From positions 1 through 64,000 of the forward strand of contig CAKSLH010000004.1 in assembly GCA_934466515.1 (NCBI GenBank): a stretch of DNA of 64,000 bases, written 5' to 3'. The stretch comes from an uncultured Eubacteriales bacterium (GTDB lineage: Bacteria; Bacillota; Clostridia; Oscillospirales; Acutalibacteraceae). The notes under the pieces were generated by a model. It was not told the DNA's origin. It saw only the letters and a program-made list of their open reading frames with translations, and made no database searches. The translations under genes were made by a program, and so were the position numbers. How positions within the stretch are numbered: position 1 is the first letter of the stretch; every line of letters starts with the position of its first letter. Shown piece by piece: positions 1 to 8,203 of this stretch.

Positions 1-41
1 TTCAAAGCAAAAGGATTAGATATAGAATTTTCCGGTTTGGA

Positions 42-284
42 TGTTAGATACTAGACGGTAGATAATAGACAATACCCTTCAGTCGCGCATAAAGCGCGAC
101 AGCTCCTCTCTATATTGACATTCGTCAATAAGAAGGGAGCCTTTTCTTTAGTCTCGCAGAAACCCAAGCTTCCCCTTTAGACGAAAGGGGAGGTGGATTT
201 GCCGTAGGCAAAGACGGAAGGGTTTGGTTATATCAGCGGCAAAGCCGCACAGTTGTCTAATGTCTAATGTCTAGCGCCTAGAAT
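42..284. repeat. Modular hairpin repeat, copy A
   Basis: This gene-free stretch is a copy of a dispersed repeat also found near 8976, 11234, 20469, 40261 and 43078. Its order is: a degenerate TAGATACTAGAC-type tract; a GTCGCGC/GCGCGAC hairpin (about 81-100); a segment GCTCC...GGGAGC enclosing the hairpin ATTGACATTCGTCAAT (about 102-140); a block beginning AAACCCAAGCTTCCCC and ending GGGTTTGGTTATATCAG; a TGCGGC/GCCGCA-type hairpin; and a tract TCTAATGTCTAATGTCTA. The two outer tracts are approximately reverse complements, so the unit has inverted ends. No coding sequence is visible in it. It may be a non-autonomous mobile element or a structured RNA or DNA element. Confidence 0.75.
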
Positions 285-297
285 AATAAAAACAATA

Positions 298-329
298 AAA
301 AGCGGAGGACTTTTAAGTCCTCCGCTTTT
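298..329 (-). terminator. Terminator of the surface-protein gene
   Basis: A perfect stem lies at 298-311 paired with 316-329, built around GCGGAGGACT and AGTCCTCCGC. Read on the minus strand it is followed by TTTATTGTTTTTATT, as expected for an intrinsic terminator just after the stop codon of the gene at 347-919. The other strand also has a short T run, so it could act in both directions. Confidence 0.8.
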
Positions 330-346
330 CTCTCTGCTTATTTGAA

Positions 347-919
347 TTATTTAGAAAGCTGCTTCTTAGCGCCGAATGTTACTGCCGCAGCGCCGAGCAT
401 AACAACTGCAAATACGATTGCGGTGTTATAACCGGTCTTCGGAGAATCGGACTTCTTAGCAACGCCTGTTACAGGGTCTGTGATCTGGCCGTTGTAGTTA
501 GCGCAGATGATAAGACTTGTAAGGGGCTTGATTGAAAGAGTAGCGGAAGTAAGAGATCCGCTTACGATTGTATAATCTGTTCCCTCAACAGCAGCGGTAA
601 CGCTTGCAAGAGGAGTAGCAGCAGCCGAAAGGGTGATAAGTCCGCCTTCGTTAGCTCCTGCGGTGCCGGTAGCGGTAGCTGCCTTGTAAATGGTCCAGCT
701 GTTGAAAGTTCCTTCGCTTTCGATAGCCTTAGCTGTTACAATGCCGCCCTCGTTAACGATCTGAGCTTCGCCGGCCTTTGAAAGTCCGTCAACAGGAGTG
801 CCCTTATAAAGGGTTACTTCGTACTTAACGGTAGCCTCGGGGCTCTTTTCTGCACAAACACCGAGGGTGAGTGAGAATGCGCAAACTAAGCAGAGAATAG
901 TTGCAATAATTTTTTTCAT
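347..919 (-). CDS. Small cell-wall-anchored surface protein (SPKTG signal)
   Basis: This is a secreted protein of about 190 residues. It opens with a signal peptide (KK, then a hydrophobic stretch ending near GVCAEK). Its C-terminus has the sortase pattern SPKTG, a hydrophobic helix of about 18 residues, and a basic tail ending KKQLSK. SPKTG is a variant of LPXTG. The middle is Thr/Ala/Gly-rich and beta-like and is not a family I recognise. The start at 919 is chosen because AGGAGG lies nine bases upstream; the in-frame TTG at 925 would leave only three bases. A strong terminator follows, so it is probably a single-gene transcript. It would be a substrate for a working sortase encoded elsewhere; the sortase-like gene at 3458 lacks the catalytic residues. 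Confidence 0.75.
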   Translation of the reverse strand: MKKIIATILCLVCAFSLTLGVCAEKSPEATVKYEVTLYKGTPVDGLSKAGEAQIVNEGGIVTAKAIESEGTFNSWTIYKAATATGTAGANEGGLITLSAAATPLASVTAAVEGTDYTIVSGSLTSATLSIKPLTSLIICANYNGQITDPVTGVAKKSDSPKTGYNTAIVFAVVMLGAAAVTFGAKKQLSK

Positions 920-1048
920 GCTCAATAACCTCCTAATTGCTGATATTTTGAGACATTAATATTCTAACACATATTTTTTGAAATGTAAAGATAAATTTTA
1001 AATAAAAAGTGCCTAAAATTGCAAAAAAAATTAGGCAAAAAATTTTTG

Positions 1049-1077
1049 TTGTCTAATCTTCGTATATATTGTATAAT
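1049..1077 (+). promoter_or_regulatory. Sigma-A promoter of the cysteine desulfurase-thiI unit
   Basis: TTGTCT at 1049-1054 and TATAAT at 1072-1077 are separated by 17 bases, a near-consensus vegetative promoter. Transcription would start near 1084, about 37 bases before the ATG at 1121. Confidence 0.7.
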
Positions 1078-1120
1078 TAAATATATATGTAATCAGCAAT
1101 TTTACCGGAGGCCGGAATTT

Positions 1121-2254
1121 ATGGTATATCTTGATAACAGCGCGACGACGGCGCCGTGCGAAAAAGCAATATCGGAAATAAACAGCGCACTGCATGAAAA
1201 TTTCGGCAATCCGTCCTCGCTGCATATTCTCGGAATGAACGCCGAGCTTAAAATAAACGAGGTAAGAAAAAAGCTTGCGGACCTGCTTGAGTGCAGACCC
1301 GATGAAATTTATTTTGTCTCCTGTGCAACCGAGGGAAACAATACCTGCATTGAGGGAGCGTTAAGAAGAAATAAAAGAATAGGTAAAAAAATCGTCACGA
1401 CCGCTATAGAGCACCCTTCTGTTTTAAATACCGTTAAGAGACTTGAAAGCGAGGGCTTTGAGGCGGAATTCGTCTCTCCCGAAAGCGACGGAACCGTAAG
1501 CGCCGAAAAATTCGCGGCGGCTATAGATGAAAAAACCGTTCTTGCGTCGATGATGCTTGTTAATAACGAAACAGGTGCGGTTATGCCTGTAAAAGAAGCG
1601 GTAAGCCTTATAAAGAGAAAAAACAAAGATACGCTTATCCACTGCGACGCGGTTCAGGCGTTCGGGAAAATGCCTGTCAGCGTAAAAAATTTAGGCGTAG
1701 ATATGCTGACTTTAAGCGGACATAAGTTTCACGCTCCCAAAGGAATAGGAGCTATGTATATAAGAAAGGGCGTAAATATAAGACCTCTGCTTGCAGGCGG
1801 AGGTCAGGAAAGAGGAATGCGCTCGGGCACCGAAAGTGTTCCGCTTATTGTGGGCTTAGGCGGTGCTTTAAGCGACATCCCCGATTTTAAAAGCACCCTT
1901 GAAAGGCTTTTTGAGCTTAGAAATTATGCAAAAGAGCAGCTGCTTAAAATCGGCAATATTAAGATAAATTCAAATGATTTTTCGCTTCCCTATATCCTTA
2001 ATATTTCGGTTTTGGGCTACCGCTCGGAAACCCTGCTCCATTTTCTTGAAGCAAAGGAAATCTATGTTTCCTCGGGCAGTGCCTGCTCTAAGGGCGAGGT
2101 CAGCAAGGTGCTGACCTTGCAGGGGCTTAAAAAGGCGGAGACCGACAGCGCGCTTAGAATCAGCTTTTCTAAATATTCTTCGAAAGAGGATGCCGATTTG
2201 TTGGTCGGGGCTTTAAAAGAAGCAGTAAGTAAATTAAGAAGGTCTGTAAAGTAA
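1121..2254 (+). CDS. Cysteine desulfurase (NifS/IscS family)
   Basis: This is a PLP enzyme that takes sulfur from cysteine and passes it on as a persulfide. The 377-residue product begins VYLDNSATT, has the PLP lysine in GHKFHAPKG (K202) and the persulfide cysteine in SSGSACSKG (C322). The start at 1121 has CCGGAGG about eight bases upstream; a longer reading from 1019 would overlap the promoter. The stop overlaps the ATG of thiI by one base, so the two are translationally coupled. This matches the NifZ-ThiI arrangement of Bacillus, where a dedicated desulfurase supplies sulfur for tRNA 4-thiouridine. General Fe-S supply cannot be excluded. Confidence 0.93.
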   Translation: MVYLDNSATTAPCEKAISEINSALHENFGNPSSLHILGMNAELKINEVRKKLADLLECRPDEIYFVSCATEGNNTCIEGALRRNKRIGKKIVTTAIEHPSVLNTVKRLESEGFEAEFVSPESDGTVSAEKFAAAIDEKTVLASMMLVNNETGAVMPVKEAVSLIKRKNKDTLIHCDAVQAFGKMPVSVKNLGVDMLTLSGHKFHAPKGIGAMYIRKGVNIRPLLAGGGQERGMRSGTESVPLIVGLGGALSDIPDFKSTLERLFELRNYAKEQLLKIGNIKINSNDFSLPYILNISVLGYRSETLLHFLEAKEIYVSSGSACSKGEVSKVLTLQGLKKAETDSALRISFSKYSSKEDADLLVGALKEAVSKLRRSVK

Positions 2255-3423
2255 TGAAAGAAATTATACTTATAAAAGACGGAGAGCTTTCCTTAAAGGG
2301 GCTTAACCGCCAGAACTTTGAGGACAGAATGATAAGAAACATCAAGCGCCGCTTAAAGCCGCTAGGTGAATTTCATGTTAAAAAGGCTCAGTCGACTATA
2401 TACATAATCCCCGAAAACGAGGATTTTGATTTTGAAGAGGCGCTCAAAAGAATGGGTACTGTTTTCGGAATCGCAGGATTTTCGAGAGCCTGCGTGTGCG
2501 AAAAAAGCGCCGAGGATATCTTTAATAAAGCGCCGGTTTATCTTAAGGACACCCTAAGCTCTGTTAAAACCTTTAAGGTTGAGGCAAAAAGGGCGGACAA
2601 GGCTTTTCCGCTTACATCTCCCGAAATCAGCCGCGAGCTCGGCGGAATACTGCTTAAAAATTTTCACCATTTAAAGGTGGATGTTCATAATCCCGATGTT
2701 ATAATAACTGCCGAAATAAGGGATTTCGGAGCATATATAAGAGCGGGACAGATAAAGGGCGCAGGCGGACTGCCCGTAGGAACCTCGGGCAGAGCGGCGG
2801 TTCTTATTTCCGGCGGAATAGACAGCCCCGTTGCCGCTTATCTTATGGCTAAGCGCGGACTTATTCTTAATGCCATTCATTTTGCAAGCCCTCCTTATAC
2901 AAGTCCGAGAGCCGAGCAAAAGGTAAGGGATCTGCTTTCAAAGGTCGCGGTTTACAGCGGAACAATAAGACTTGCCGTTGTCCCCTTTACCGAAATTCAG
3001 GAGGAAATCGGCAAAAAATGCCCCGAGGATTATTTCACGCTTATTATGCGCAGAATGATGATGAGAATTTCCTGCATTATAGCGCAGAATGACGAGTGCT
3101 TGGGACTTATAACAGGCGAAAGCTTGGGTCAGGTCGCAAGTCAGACGCTTCCTGCCCTTGCCGCAACAGACGGGGTCTGCACAATGCCTGTCATGCGTCC
3201 TCTTATAGGAATGGACAAGGAAGAAATTATAACGGTTTCTAAAAAGATAGACGCTTTCGAAACCTCAATTCTTCCCTACGAGGACTGCTGTACGGTATTT
3301 ACCCCGAAGCACCCTCATACAAGACCGAAAAAAGGTCAGTGCGAGGCGGCGGAGAAAAATCTCGATATCGAAGGGCTTATTAAAAAAGCCGTTGAGGGAA
3401 CTGAATTCTCTTATATAGTGTGA
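2254..3423 (+). CDS. thiI: tRNA 4-thiouridine synthase ThiI
   Basis: ThiI adenylates U8 of tRNA and inserts sulfur; in some bacteria it also serves thiazole synthesis. The 389-residue protein has an N-terminal ferredoxin-like and THUMP region (to about residue 165), then the PP-loop ATP site VLISGGIDSPVAAYL near residue 185, and a C-terminal DCCTVFTPKHPHTRP segment typical of the family. It has no rhodanese domain, so sulfur must come from a partner, presumably the desulfurase directly upstream, as in Bacillus. The start overlaps the upstream stop (TAATG). Confidence 0.95.
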   Translation: MKEIILIKDGELSLKGLNRQNFEDRMIRNIKRRLKPLGEFHVKKAQSTIYIIPENEDFDFEEALKRMGTVFGIAGFSRACVCEKSAEDIFNKAPVYLKDTLSSVKTFKVEAKRADKAFPLTSPEISRELGGILLKNFHHLKVDVHNPDVIITAEIRDFGAYIRAGQIKGAGGLPVGTSGRAAVLISGGIDSPVAAYLMAKRGLILNAIHFASPPYTSPRAEQKVRDLLSKVAVYSGTIRLAVVPFTEIQEEIGKKCPEDYFTLIMRRMMMRISCIIAQNDECLGLITGESLGQVASQTLPALAATDGVCTMPVMRPLIGMDKEEIITVSKKIDAFETSILPYEDCCTVFTPKHPHTRPKKGQCEAAEKNLDIEGLIKKAVEGTEFSYIV

Positions 3424-3457
3424 CAGGTTCGAGTTAAGCTAAAAGGAGCAATACGCT

Positions 3458-4300
3458 ATGAAGGGCGCAATTAAAAGCATATTTTTAAAAGTGAATATGA
3501 AAATTGCGCTTAAAATCATGAGCGCGGTTTTCGCGGCGGCGGTTTTAATATCGGGAATTTATTTTTCCTCCTATTTCACAACCGCTCAAAAGCAGATAAG
3601 CAATGTTGCCGAGTTAAGAAAAATCTGGAACAAAAAAAGTCCCTCGCAGGCAGATAAATTCGAAGTTCTCCGCTCTTTAAACGAGGACTTTGCCGCTTGG
3701 CTCGAATTTTCCGATAAATCGGTAAGCAATCCCGTTTATCTCTCGCAGACCGACGGGTTTTACGGTAATCACGACAGCTTTAAAAAGCCGAGCCGCTACG
3801 GAGCGCTCCGTTTTCTTTCGGGCACGGATATCTCTCCTTATTCGGAAAATAGGAATTTGGTTATAAAGGGGAACAATTTGTCCGACGGCTCAATGTTCGG
3901 AAATCTTATAAAATTCAAAAATTCGAAATACTGCGGACAAAATGCGGTGATAACTCTTACTACCGAGCACGGCGTATATAAATATTATGTGTTTGCGGTT
4001 TATATGTTTGATTTTTCTACCGATGAGGCAGACCCCCAAAAAAGCACATTTGAGGACGGTTCTTTTTCCGATTGGCAAAAAAATATAACTTCAAGAAGCT
4101 TTGTAAACACCTCGGTAAGAGTAAATTCGGGAGACAGATTTTTAACCCTTATAACCGAGCTTGACGATTTTGACGGCGCAGGTCTTGCGGTCACCGCAAA
4201 GCGAGTTAACTCGGCTCAGATAAAGGAATACTCCTCGCATAAAATAAGCACCAACCCGAATGCGGTTTATCCGTATAAGTGGTATGAGGCGCATAAGTAA
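3458..4300 (+). CDS. Sortase B-like protein without the catalytic residues
   Basis: This is a 280-residue protein with an N-terminal membrane anchor (about residues 17-38) followed by a fold that matches class B sortases along its length: LNEDFAAWLEF, SNPVYLSQTDGFYGNHD, RYGALRF, NLVIKGNNLSDGSMFGNL, RFLTLITE and VTAKRV. In active SrtB the fourth motif reads IYGHN with catalytic His, and the fifth reads LTLSTC with catalytic Cys. Here these positions are N139 and E234, and the arginine before the last strand also seems absent. The hydrophobic core motifs are kept, so it is probably a folded non-catalytic homologue, not a decayed gene. It lies 34 bases after thiI with its own AAAGGAG. Its role is unknown; a scaffold or binding role outside the membrane is possible. 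Confidence 0.7.
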   Translation: MKGAIKSIFLKVNMKIALKIMSAVFAAAVLISGIYFSSYFTTAQKQISNVAELRKIWNKKSPSQADKFEVLRSLNEDFAAWLEFSDKSVSNPVYLSQTDGFYGNHDSFKKPSRYGALRFLSGTDISPYSENRNLVIKGNNLSDGSMFGNLIKFKNSKYCGQNAVITLTTEHGVYKYYVFAVYMFDFSTDEADPQKSTFEDGSFSDWQKNITSRSFVNTSVRVNSGDRFLTLITELDDFDGAGLAVTAKRVNSAQIKEYSSHKISTNPNAVYPYKWYEAHK

Positions 4301-4309
4301 AAGGATGAA

Positions 4310-5506
4310 ATGGAAATGTTACAGAATGTAAAGGTGGATGTAGTTTATTTTTCCAAGGCCTCGGATTTTGAAATGGAATTTAATCTCTGCGGCTGCTGCA
4401 GGATGAGACTGCTTACAGAAAAGGGAGACGGCACTGTTAAGCGTTTTGTCGAAAATCTTGCTACTGCCGTAAGCCGAAGCAGGGTTATAATCGCCTGCGG
4501 TCCGGTAACAGGGGAAAACAGCATTATCAAAACGGTAGCAACCGCTATAAATGCTCCTCTTTCGAAAACCGACAATGCGGCTTTCGGAATTTCTTCTTCA
4601 GAGGATTCAGAAATTATAGAGGGCGCACTGCCGCTTGTAACCTCAGAGGGTGTTTTCGGCGGATGTGTTATAGAAAGCGGTCCGCAGTCAATAATATTGC
4701 TGACAGAGGATAAGGTAACACGAAAAAATCTTATGAATAATCTTATCCACTCTTATATTGCGGAGCTTAGTATTATTCCGCAGGACGAAAACGCTGTGCC
4801 CTTAAAAACCGAAGAAGAAAAGCTTGCTGAGGAAATAACCGAACAGCTTTCCGACGAAAATACGGAAGAAGCCGAAAGCACACAGGAAGCCGCTTTAGAG
4901 CAAGCCGAGGAAGAGGCTGACGCGGTGCAGGAAACCTTGCCGATTTTTGAGGACGGGGAAACAGCATCTCAGCCGCAGGAAATTGAGGAAACCGCCAAGC
5001 CCGAAACCGCAACAGAAAATACGGCAGAAGATACAAAAGAGCTTCCTGTCAAAGAAGAGGAGCAGGCGGAGTTAAAACCCGAGAAAGCAGAGATTAAAGA
5101 GCAAGCAGGTTCTGTAAAGCCTAAGGGCGAAATAGAATTTATAATGGATTCGGATTTTGCGGCGCCGATTGATTTCACATTGGGCGCGGCTGAAACCGAC
5201 ACAGGCTTTATCACCGGCGATGATGAAGATGATTTTGTTCCCGAAATCCCGAAAATTCCCGAAGCACCGAAAAAAGAAAAAAGTACATTTATAGTCAAGC
5301 CCGATTCTCCCGTTTCCGAAATGCCTTCAAATGAGCCAAAGAAAAGCTCTAAGGGCATAAATGTAACCATCCTTGTTATTTGCGTTATTCTCATAATTTG
5401 TCTTGCTATGACTGCGGTGCTTTTAATAGGCATTCCCGCGGCGAGAAATCAGGATGTTATGAGCTATATAAAAGAAATTTTTACTTCGAGTGCGTCATCT
5501 GTTTAA
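4310..5506 (+). CDS. Unknown tail-anchored membrane protein with an acidic linker
   Basis: I do not recognise this 398-residue protein with certainty. Residues 1-165 form a compact domain with VIIACGPVTGENSI and GGCVIESGPQSIILLTED, loosely reminiscent of molybdopterin-binding/CinA-like folds. Residues 165-265 are a Glu/Thr/Ala-rich low-complexity linker, and about 345-375 is one hydrophobic helix (VTILVICVILIICLAM), followed by a short tail. The N-terminus has no signal peptide, so the globular domain should be cytoplasmic and the protein anchored near its C-terminus. It starts nine bases after the sortase-like gene with AAGG upstream, so the two are probably one transcript. Link to the sortase-like protein is inferred from position only. 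Confidence 0.6.
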   Translation: MEMLQNVKVDVVYFSKASDFEMEFNLCGCCRMRLLTEKGDGTVKRFVENLATAVSRSRVIIACGPVTGENSIIKTVATAINAPLSKTDNAAFGISSSEDSEIIEGALPLVTSEGVFGGCVIESGPQSIILLTEDKVTRKNLMNNLIHSYIAELSIIPQDENAVPLKTEEEKLAEEITEQLSDENTEEAESTQEAALEQAEEEADAVQETLPIFEDGETASQPQEIEETAKPETATENTAEDTKELPVKEEEQAELKPEKAEIKEQAGSVKPKGEIEFIMDSDFAAPIDFTLGAAETDTGFITGDDEDDFVPEIPKIPEAPKKEKSTFIVKPDSPVSEMPSNEPKKSSKGINVTILVICVILIICLAMTAVLLIGIPAARNQDVMSYIKEIFTSSASSV

Positions 5507-5529
5507 ATTAAAAAAGAGAGGTTAATTTT

Positions 5530-6093
5530 ATGTCAGGCTTACCCGTTGCAGTAAAATATCTTATAACATTTCTTGTGTCAATGGTGCCGATAGTCGAGCT
5601 TCGCGGAGCTATCCCGATTGCGGAATCCTTAAAGCTCAATATATTTTTATATTATCCTATCGCTATCATCGGAAATCTGCTGCCCGTCCCCGTTATCTAT
5701 CTTTTTGCAAGAAAGGTTCTTGAATGGGGCAAGGATAAAAAGGTTATAGGCGGATTTTTTACATGGTGCATCGAAAAGGGCGATAAGGGCGGCAAAAAAA
5801 TCAAGGCGTCCGCAGGAAACAGAGGAATATTTTGGGCGCTCCTTATATTCGTCGGAATTCCGCTCCCGGGAACCGGCGCTTGGACGGGTACTCTTGCCGC
5901 AAGCTTTTTAAATCTCGATTTTAAAACAAGTATTACAGCCGTGTCCTTGGGCGTAGTTCTTGCGGGAATTATAATGTCACTCGGCAGTAAGATAGTAGCT
6001 CTGCTCGGCTGGGCGGGTGTTGCGGCGGTTATCGCGGTAATTCTTGCGGCAATCGTAATTTCCGTATTGGTGAAAAAGAAGAAAAAAGCCTGA
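5530..6093 (+). CDS. Small multi-drug export family membrane protein (COG2426)
   Basis: This 187-residue integral membrane protein has about five hydrophobic segments and a basic KKKKKA tail. The motifs PIVELRGAIPIAE near residue 22 and VGIPLPGTGAWTGTLAA near residue 110 are characteristic of the Sm_multidrug_ex family (PF06695). These proteins are called small multi-drug exporters, but substrates are not well established. It lies 23 bases after the preceding gene with AGAGAGG upstream and is probably the last gene of that transcript. Confidence 0.8.
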   Translation: MSGLPVAVKYLITFLVSMVPIVELRGAIPIAESLKLNIFLYYPIAIIGNLLPVPVIYLFARKVLEWGKDKKVIGGFFTWCIEKGDKGGKKIKASAGNRGIFWALLIFVGIPLPGTGAWTGTLAASFLNLDFKTSITAVSLGVVLAGIIMSLGSKIVALLGWAGVAAVIAVILAAIVISVLVKKKKKA

Positions 6094-6173
6094 ACTTGTT
6101 GTGAAAACTGCATAAAACGCAAAAATATTTCCGATTTTTATTTAAGCAGAAATACAGAAAGTTAAAAAAGCTC

Positions 6174-6201
6174 TTGATTTTGATAAAAAAAGGAGTATAA
6201 T
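6174..6201 (+). promoter_or_regulatory. Promoter of the lysine riboswitch operon
   Basis: TTGATT at 6174-6179 and TATAAT at 6196-6201 are spaced by 16 bases. The expected start near 6208 is just ahead of the aptamer. Confidence 0.75.
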
Positions 6202-6230
6202 GTGCTCATAAAATAAATTGAATAGTCGAT

Positions 6231-6412
6231 AACGAATTGTTAGAGGCGCAAAAGTAAAGAGTAATCAGCTTTTGGCACTCAATTGCCTATAAAAGCGAAA
6301 TGAAAGGTGCTTTTGCCGAAACCGAGCGTTTATTGAGAAACGGGCGGTTGGGAGTAAGGATAATATCCGTGCTACTGTCGCAACACTTTTGCGGAGTGCT
6401 ACAGTCGTGTTC
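6231..6412 (+). promoter_or_regulatory. Lysine riboswitch (L-box) aptamer
   Basis: The conserved L-box core is present in order: TAGAGGCGC (6241), AGAGTA, GAAAGGTGC...TTTGCCGAAA (about 6302-6322), a GGTTGGGAGTA region, then GTGCTACTGTCG, the P5 hairpin CGCAA/TTGCG (about 6380-6393) and GAGTGCTACAGTCG. P1 can form from ATTGTTAG near 6236 with CTACAGT near 6400, with one bulge. It lies in the 424-base leader before an amino-acid importer and is followed by an intrinsic terminator, so lysine binding is expected to stop transcription. This marks the importer as a probable lysine transporter. Confidence 0.93.
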
Positions 6413-6433
6413 ATAGTTTTTAAAGTTTATGAA

Positions 6434-6474
6434 AACGGTCAAAGCATTCGGTTTTGACCGTTCTTTTTATTTTA
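6434..6474 (+). terminator. Lysine riboswitch terminator
   Basis: AACGGTCAAA (6434-6443) pairs perfectly with TTTGACCGTT (6453-6462), followed by CTTTTTATTTT. This is the expression platform of the riboswitch. A weaker upstream pairing, TTCATA with TATGAA, could take part in the switch. Confidence 0.85.
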
Positions 6475-6517
6475 AAATAAAATTTCGAAAAATTTCGAAA
6501 AATCGGAGGAAAAGAAA

Positions 6518-7366
6518 ATGAAAAGATTACTTGCAATTTTAACAGCCGTTGTTTTAACGGCATGCACCATGACCGCCTGCGGCGGCAGCAAGAGCAAAAA
6601 GGCAGAAAGCGGTGTTGAGGACGGGGTTCTCACAATCGCCATGGAATGCGCTTATGCTCCTTATAACTGGACTCAGGCTGACGATTCAAACGGCGCCGTT
6701 CCGATTAAGGATTCTAAGGAATACGCTAACGGCTACGATATCATGATGGCAAAGAAAATCTGCGAAGCAAACAACTGGAAGCTTGAGGTTGTCCGTCTTG
6801 ACTGGGATTCGCTTGTTCCCGCTGTTCAGACCGGCAAGGTTGACGCTGTAATCGCAGGTCAGTCTATGACAGAAGAGAGAATGAAGCAGGTTGATTTCGC
6901 AGGACCTTATATCTATGCGAGCATCGTCTGCATGGCAAAGCAGAACAGCAAGTATGCTTCCGCAACAAAGCTTTCGGACCTCTCCGGCGGTAAATGCACA
7001 TCTCAGCTCGGAACAATCTGGTATGATACCTGCCTTCCTCAGATAAAGGGCGCAAACATTCAGACCGCTTCCGAAACCGCTCCTTCAATGCTTATGGCTC
7101 TTGAAACAGGCGCAGTTGACTTTATCTGCACAGATATGCCTACGGCTCAGGGCGCACTTATAGCTTATCCCGACCTTAAGATTCTTGACCTTGAGGACAA
7201 TTCCTTTGATGTTGACGACGGCGATATCAACATCGGCGTTTCCGTAAGAAAGGGCAACACCGTGCTTAAGGATAAAATCGACAGCGTTTTAAAGACAATG
7301 ACTGCCGACGATTTCAATAACATCATGGCTGAAGCTACTAAAATTCAGCCTCTTGCCGAGAAATAA
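6518..7366 (+). CDS. Amino-acid ABC importer, substrate-binding lipoprotein (probably lysine)
   Basis: This 282-residue protein belongs to the SBP_bac_3 family (polar amino-acid binding proteins). It has a lipoprotein signal with lipobox TMTAC at about residue 21, so it is tethered to the outer face of the membrane. Family features include ECAYAPYNWTQ at the start of the mature domain, GYDIMMAKKI, LVPAVQTGKVDAVIAGQSMTEER, and the hinge-return strand region ICTDMPTAQG. The start has ATCGGAGGAAAAG upstream. The lysine riboswitch ahead of it makes lysine the best substrate guess; the sequence alone would allow other basic or polar amino acids. Confidence 0.9.
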   Translation: MKRLLAILTAVVLTACTMTACGGSKSKKAESGVEDGVLTIAMECAYAPYNWTQADDSNGAVPIKDSKEYANGYDIMMAKKICEANNWKLEVVRLDWDSLVPAVQTGKVDAVIAGQSMTEERMKQVDFAGPYIYASIVCMAKQNSKYASATKLSDLSGGKCTSQLGTIWYDTCLPQIKGANIQTASETAPSMLMALETGAVDFICTDMPTAQGALIAYPDLKILDLEDNSFDVDDGDINIGVSVRKGNTVLKDKIDSVLKTMTADDFNNIMAEATKIQPLAEK

Positions 7367-7396
7367 TTTGCTCAGCAATTTTTAGGAGAAACATTT

Positions 7397-8203
7397 ATGA
7401 ATAAGCTTTCCGAGCTTTGGGCGGATATAGTTGAATGCTGGTCGAGTAGCTCTTCCCAGTATTTAAACGGCGCTCTTAAAACAATAGAACTTGCCTTGGT
7501 TGCAACCGCAATCGGCTGTATAATAGGTCTTGCCTGCGGAATAGTTCAGACTATTCCGGTAGGTAAGAAGGATAATATCGTAAAGAAAATTCTGCTCGGT
7601 ATTGTAAAGGCTATAGTAAGAATTTATGTCGAGGTATTCAGAGGAACACCGATGATTATTCAGGCAATATTCATTTTCTATGCCCTGCCTTATTTTACCG
7701 ACGGCGCTATAAACCTTGATGTAACCTTGGCGGCATATCTTGTCGTTTCGATAAATACAGGCGCTTATATGGCGGAAACCGTCCGCGGAGGAATTATGTC
7801 TATTGATATCGGTCAGACCGAGGGCGCAAAGTCTATCGGAATGAACCATTTCAAGACAATGCTTTATGTAATTCTTCCTCAGACAATCCGCAATATTATC
7901 CCTCAGATAGGCAATAACCTTATTATCAATATCAAGGATACCTCGGTTATGTTTGTTATCGGTTATGCGGAGCTTTTCGCGGCGCACAAGGCGATTGTCG
8001 GAGCTAAGTATGTCTATTTCCCGTCGGCAGTTATAACCCTTACTATTTATCTTATAATGACGGTTATCTGCTCGCTTCTTTTAAGACTCTGGGAAAAGAA
8101 AATGGACGGACCCGCAAACTTCGATGTCGCAACCACCGATACCTTAGCTCATACGAGCGGAACATATTCCTATGTTTCAAAGAATAAAAAGGAGGTAAGA
8201 TGA
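7397..8203 (+). CDS. Amino-acid ABC importer, permease (HisM/GlnP family)
   Basis: This is a 268-residue permease with about five membrane helices. It shows the family signatures FRGTPMIIQAIFI, SINTGAYMAETVRGGI and the ATPase-docking EAA loop EGAKSIGMNHFKTMLYVILP near residue 150. It would form the membrane channel, probably as a homodimer since only one permease gene is present. It lies 30 bases downstream of the binding protein, and its stop overlaps the ATPase start, so the three genes form one riboswitch-controlled operon. Confidence 0.92.
   Translation: MNKLSELWADIVECWSSSSSQYLNGALKTIELALVATAIGCIIGLACGIVQTIPVGKKDNIVKKILLGIVKAIVRIYVEVFRGTPMIIQAIFIFYALPYFTDGAINLDVTLAAYLVVSINTGAYMAETVRGGIMSIDIGQTEGAKSIGMNHFKTMLYVILPQTIRNIIPQIGNNLIINIKDTSVMFVIGYAELFAAHKAIVGAKYVYFPSAVITLTIYLIMTVICSLLLRLWEKKMDGPANFDVATTDTLAHTSGTYSYVSKNKKEVR

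Noticed and set aside
1010..1037. Inverted repeat TGCCTAA / TTAGGCA upstream of the cysteine desulfurase
   Set aside because: Only seven bases, in an A-rich region, and just upstream of the -35 box; a regulator site such as Rrf2/IscR is possible but there is no further support.
3421..3450. GGTTCGAGT, resembling a tRNA T-loop
   Set aside because: No cloverleaf arms can be formed around it; it is the short gap between thiI and the sortase-like gene.
4969..5433. 154-residue minus-strand frame opposite the acidic-linker protein
   Set aside because: It mirrors the codon pattern of the real gene, has a Ser-rich translation without domain, and no ribosome site.
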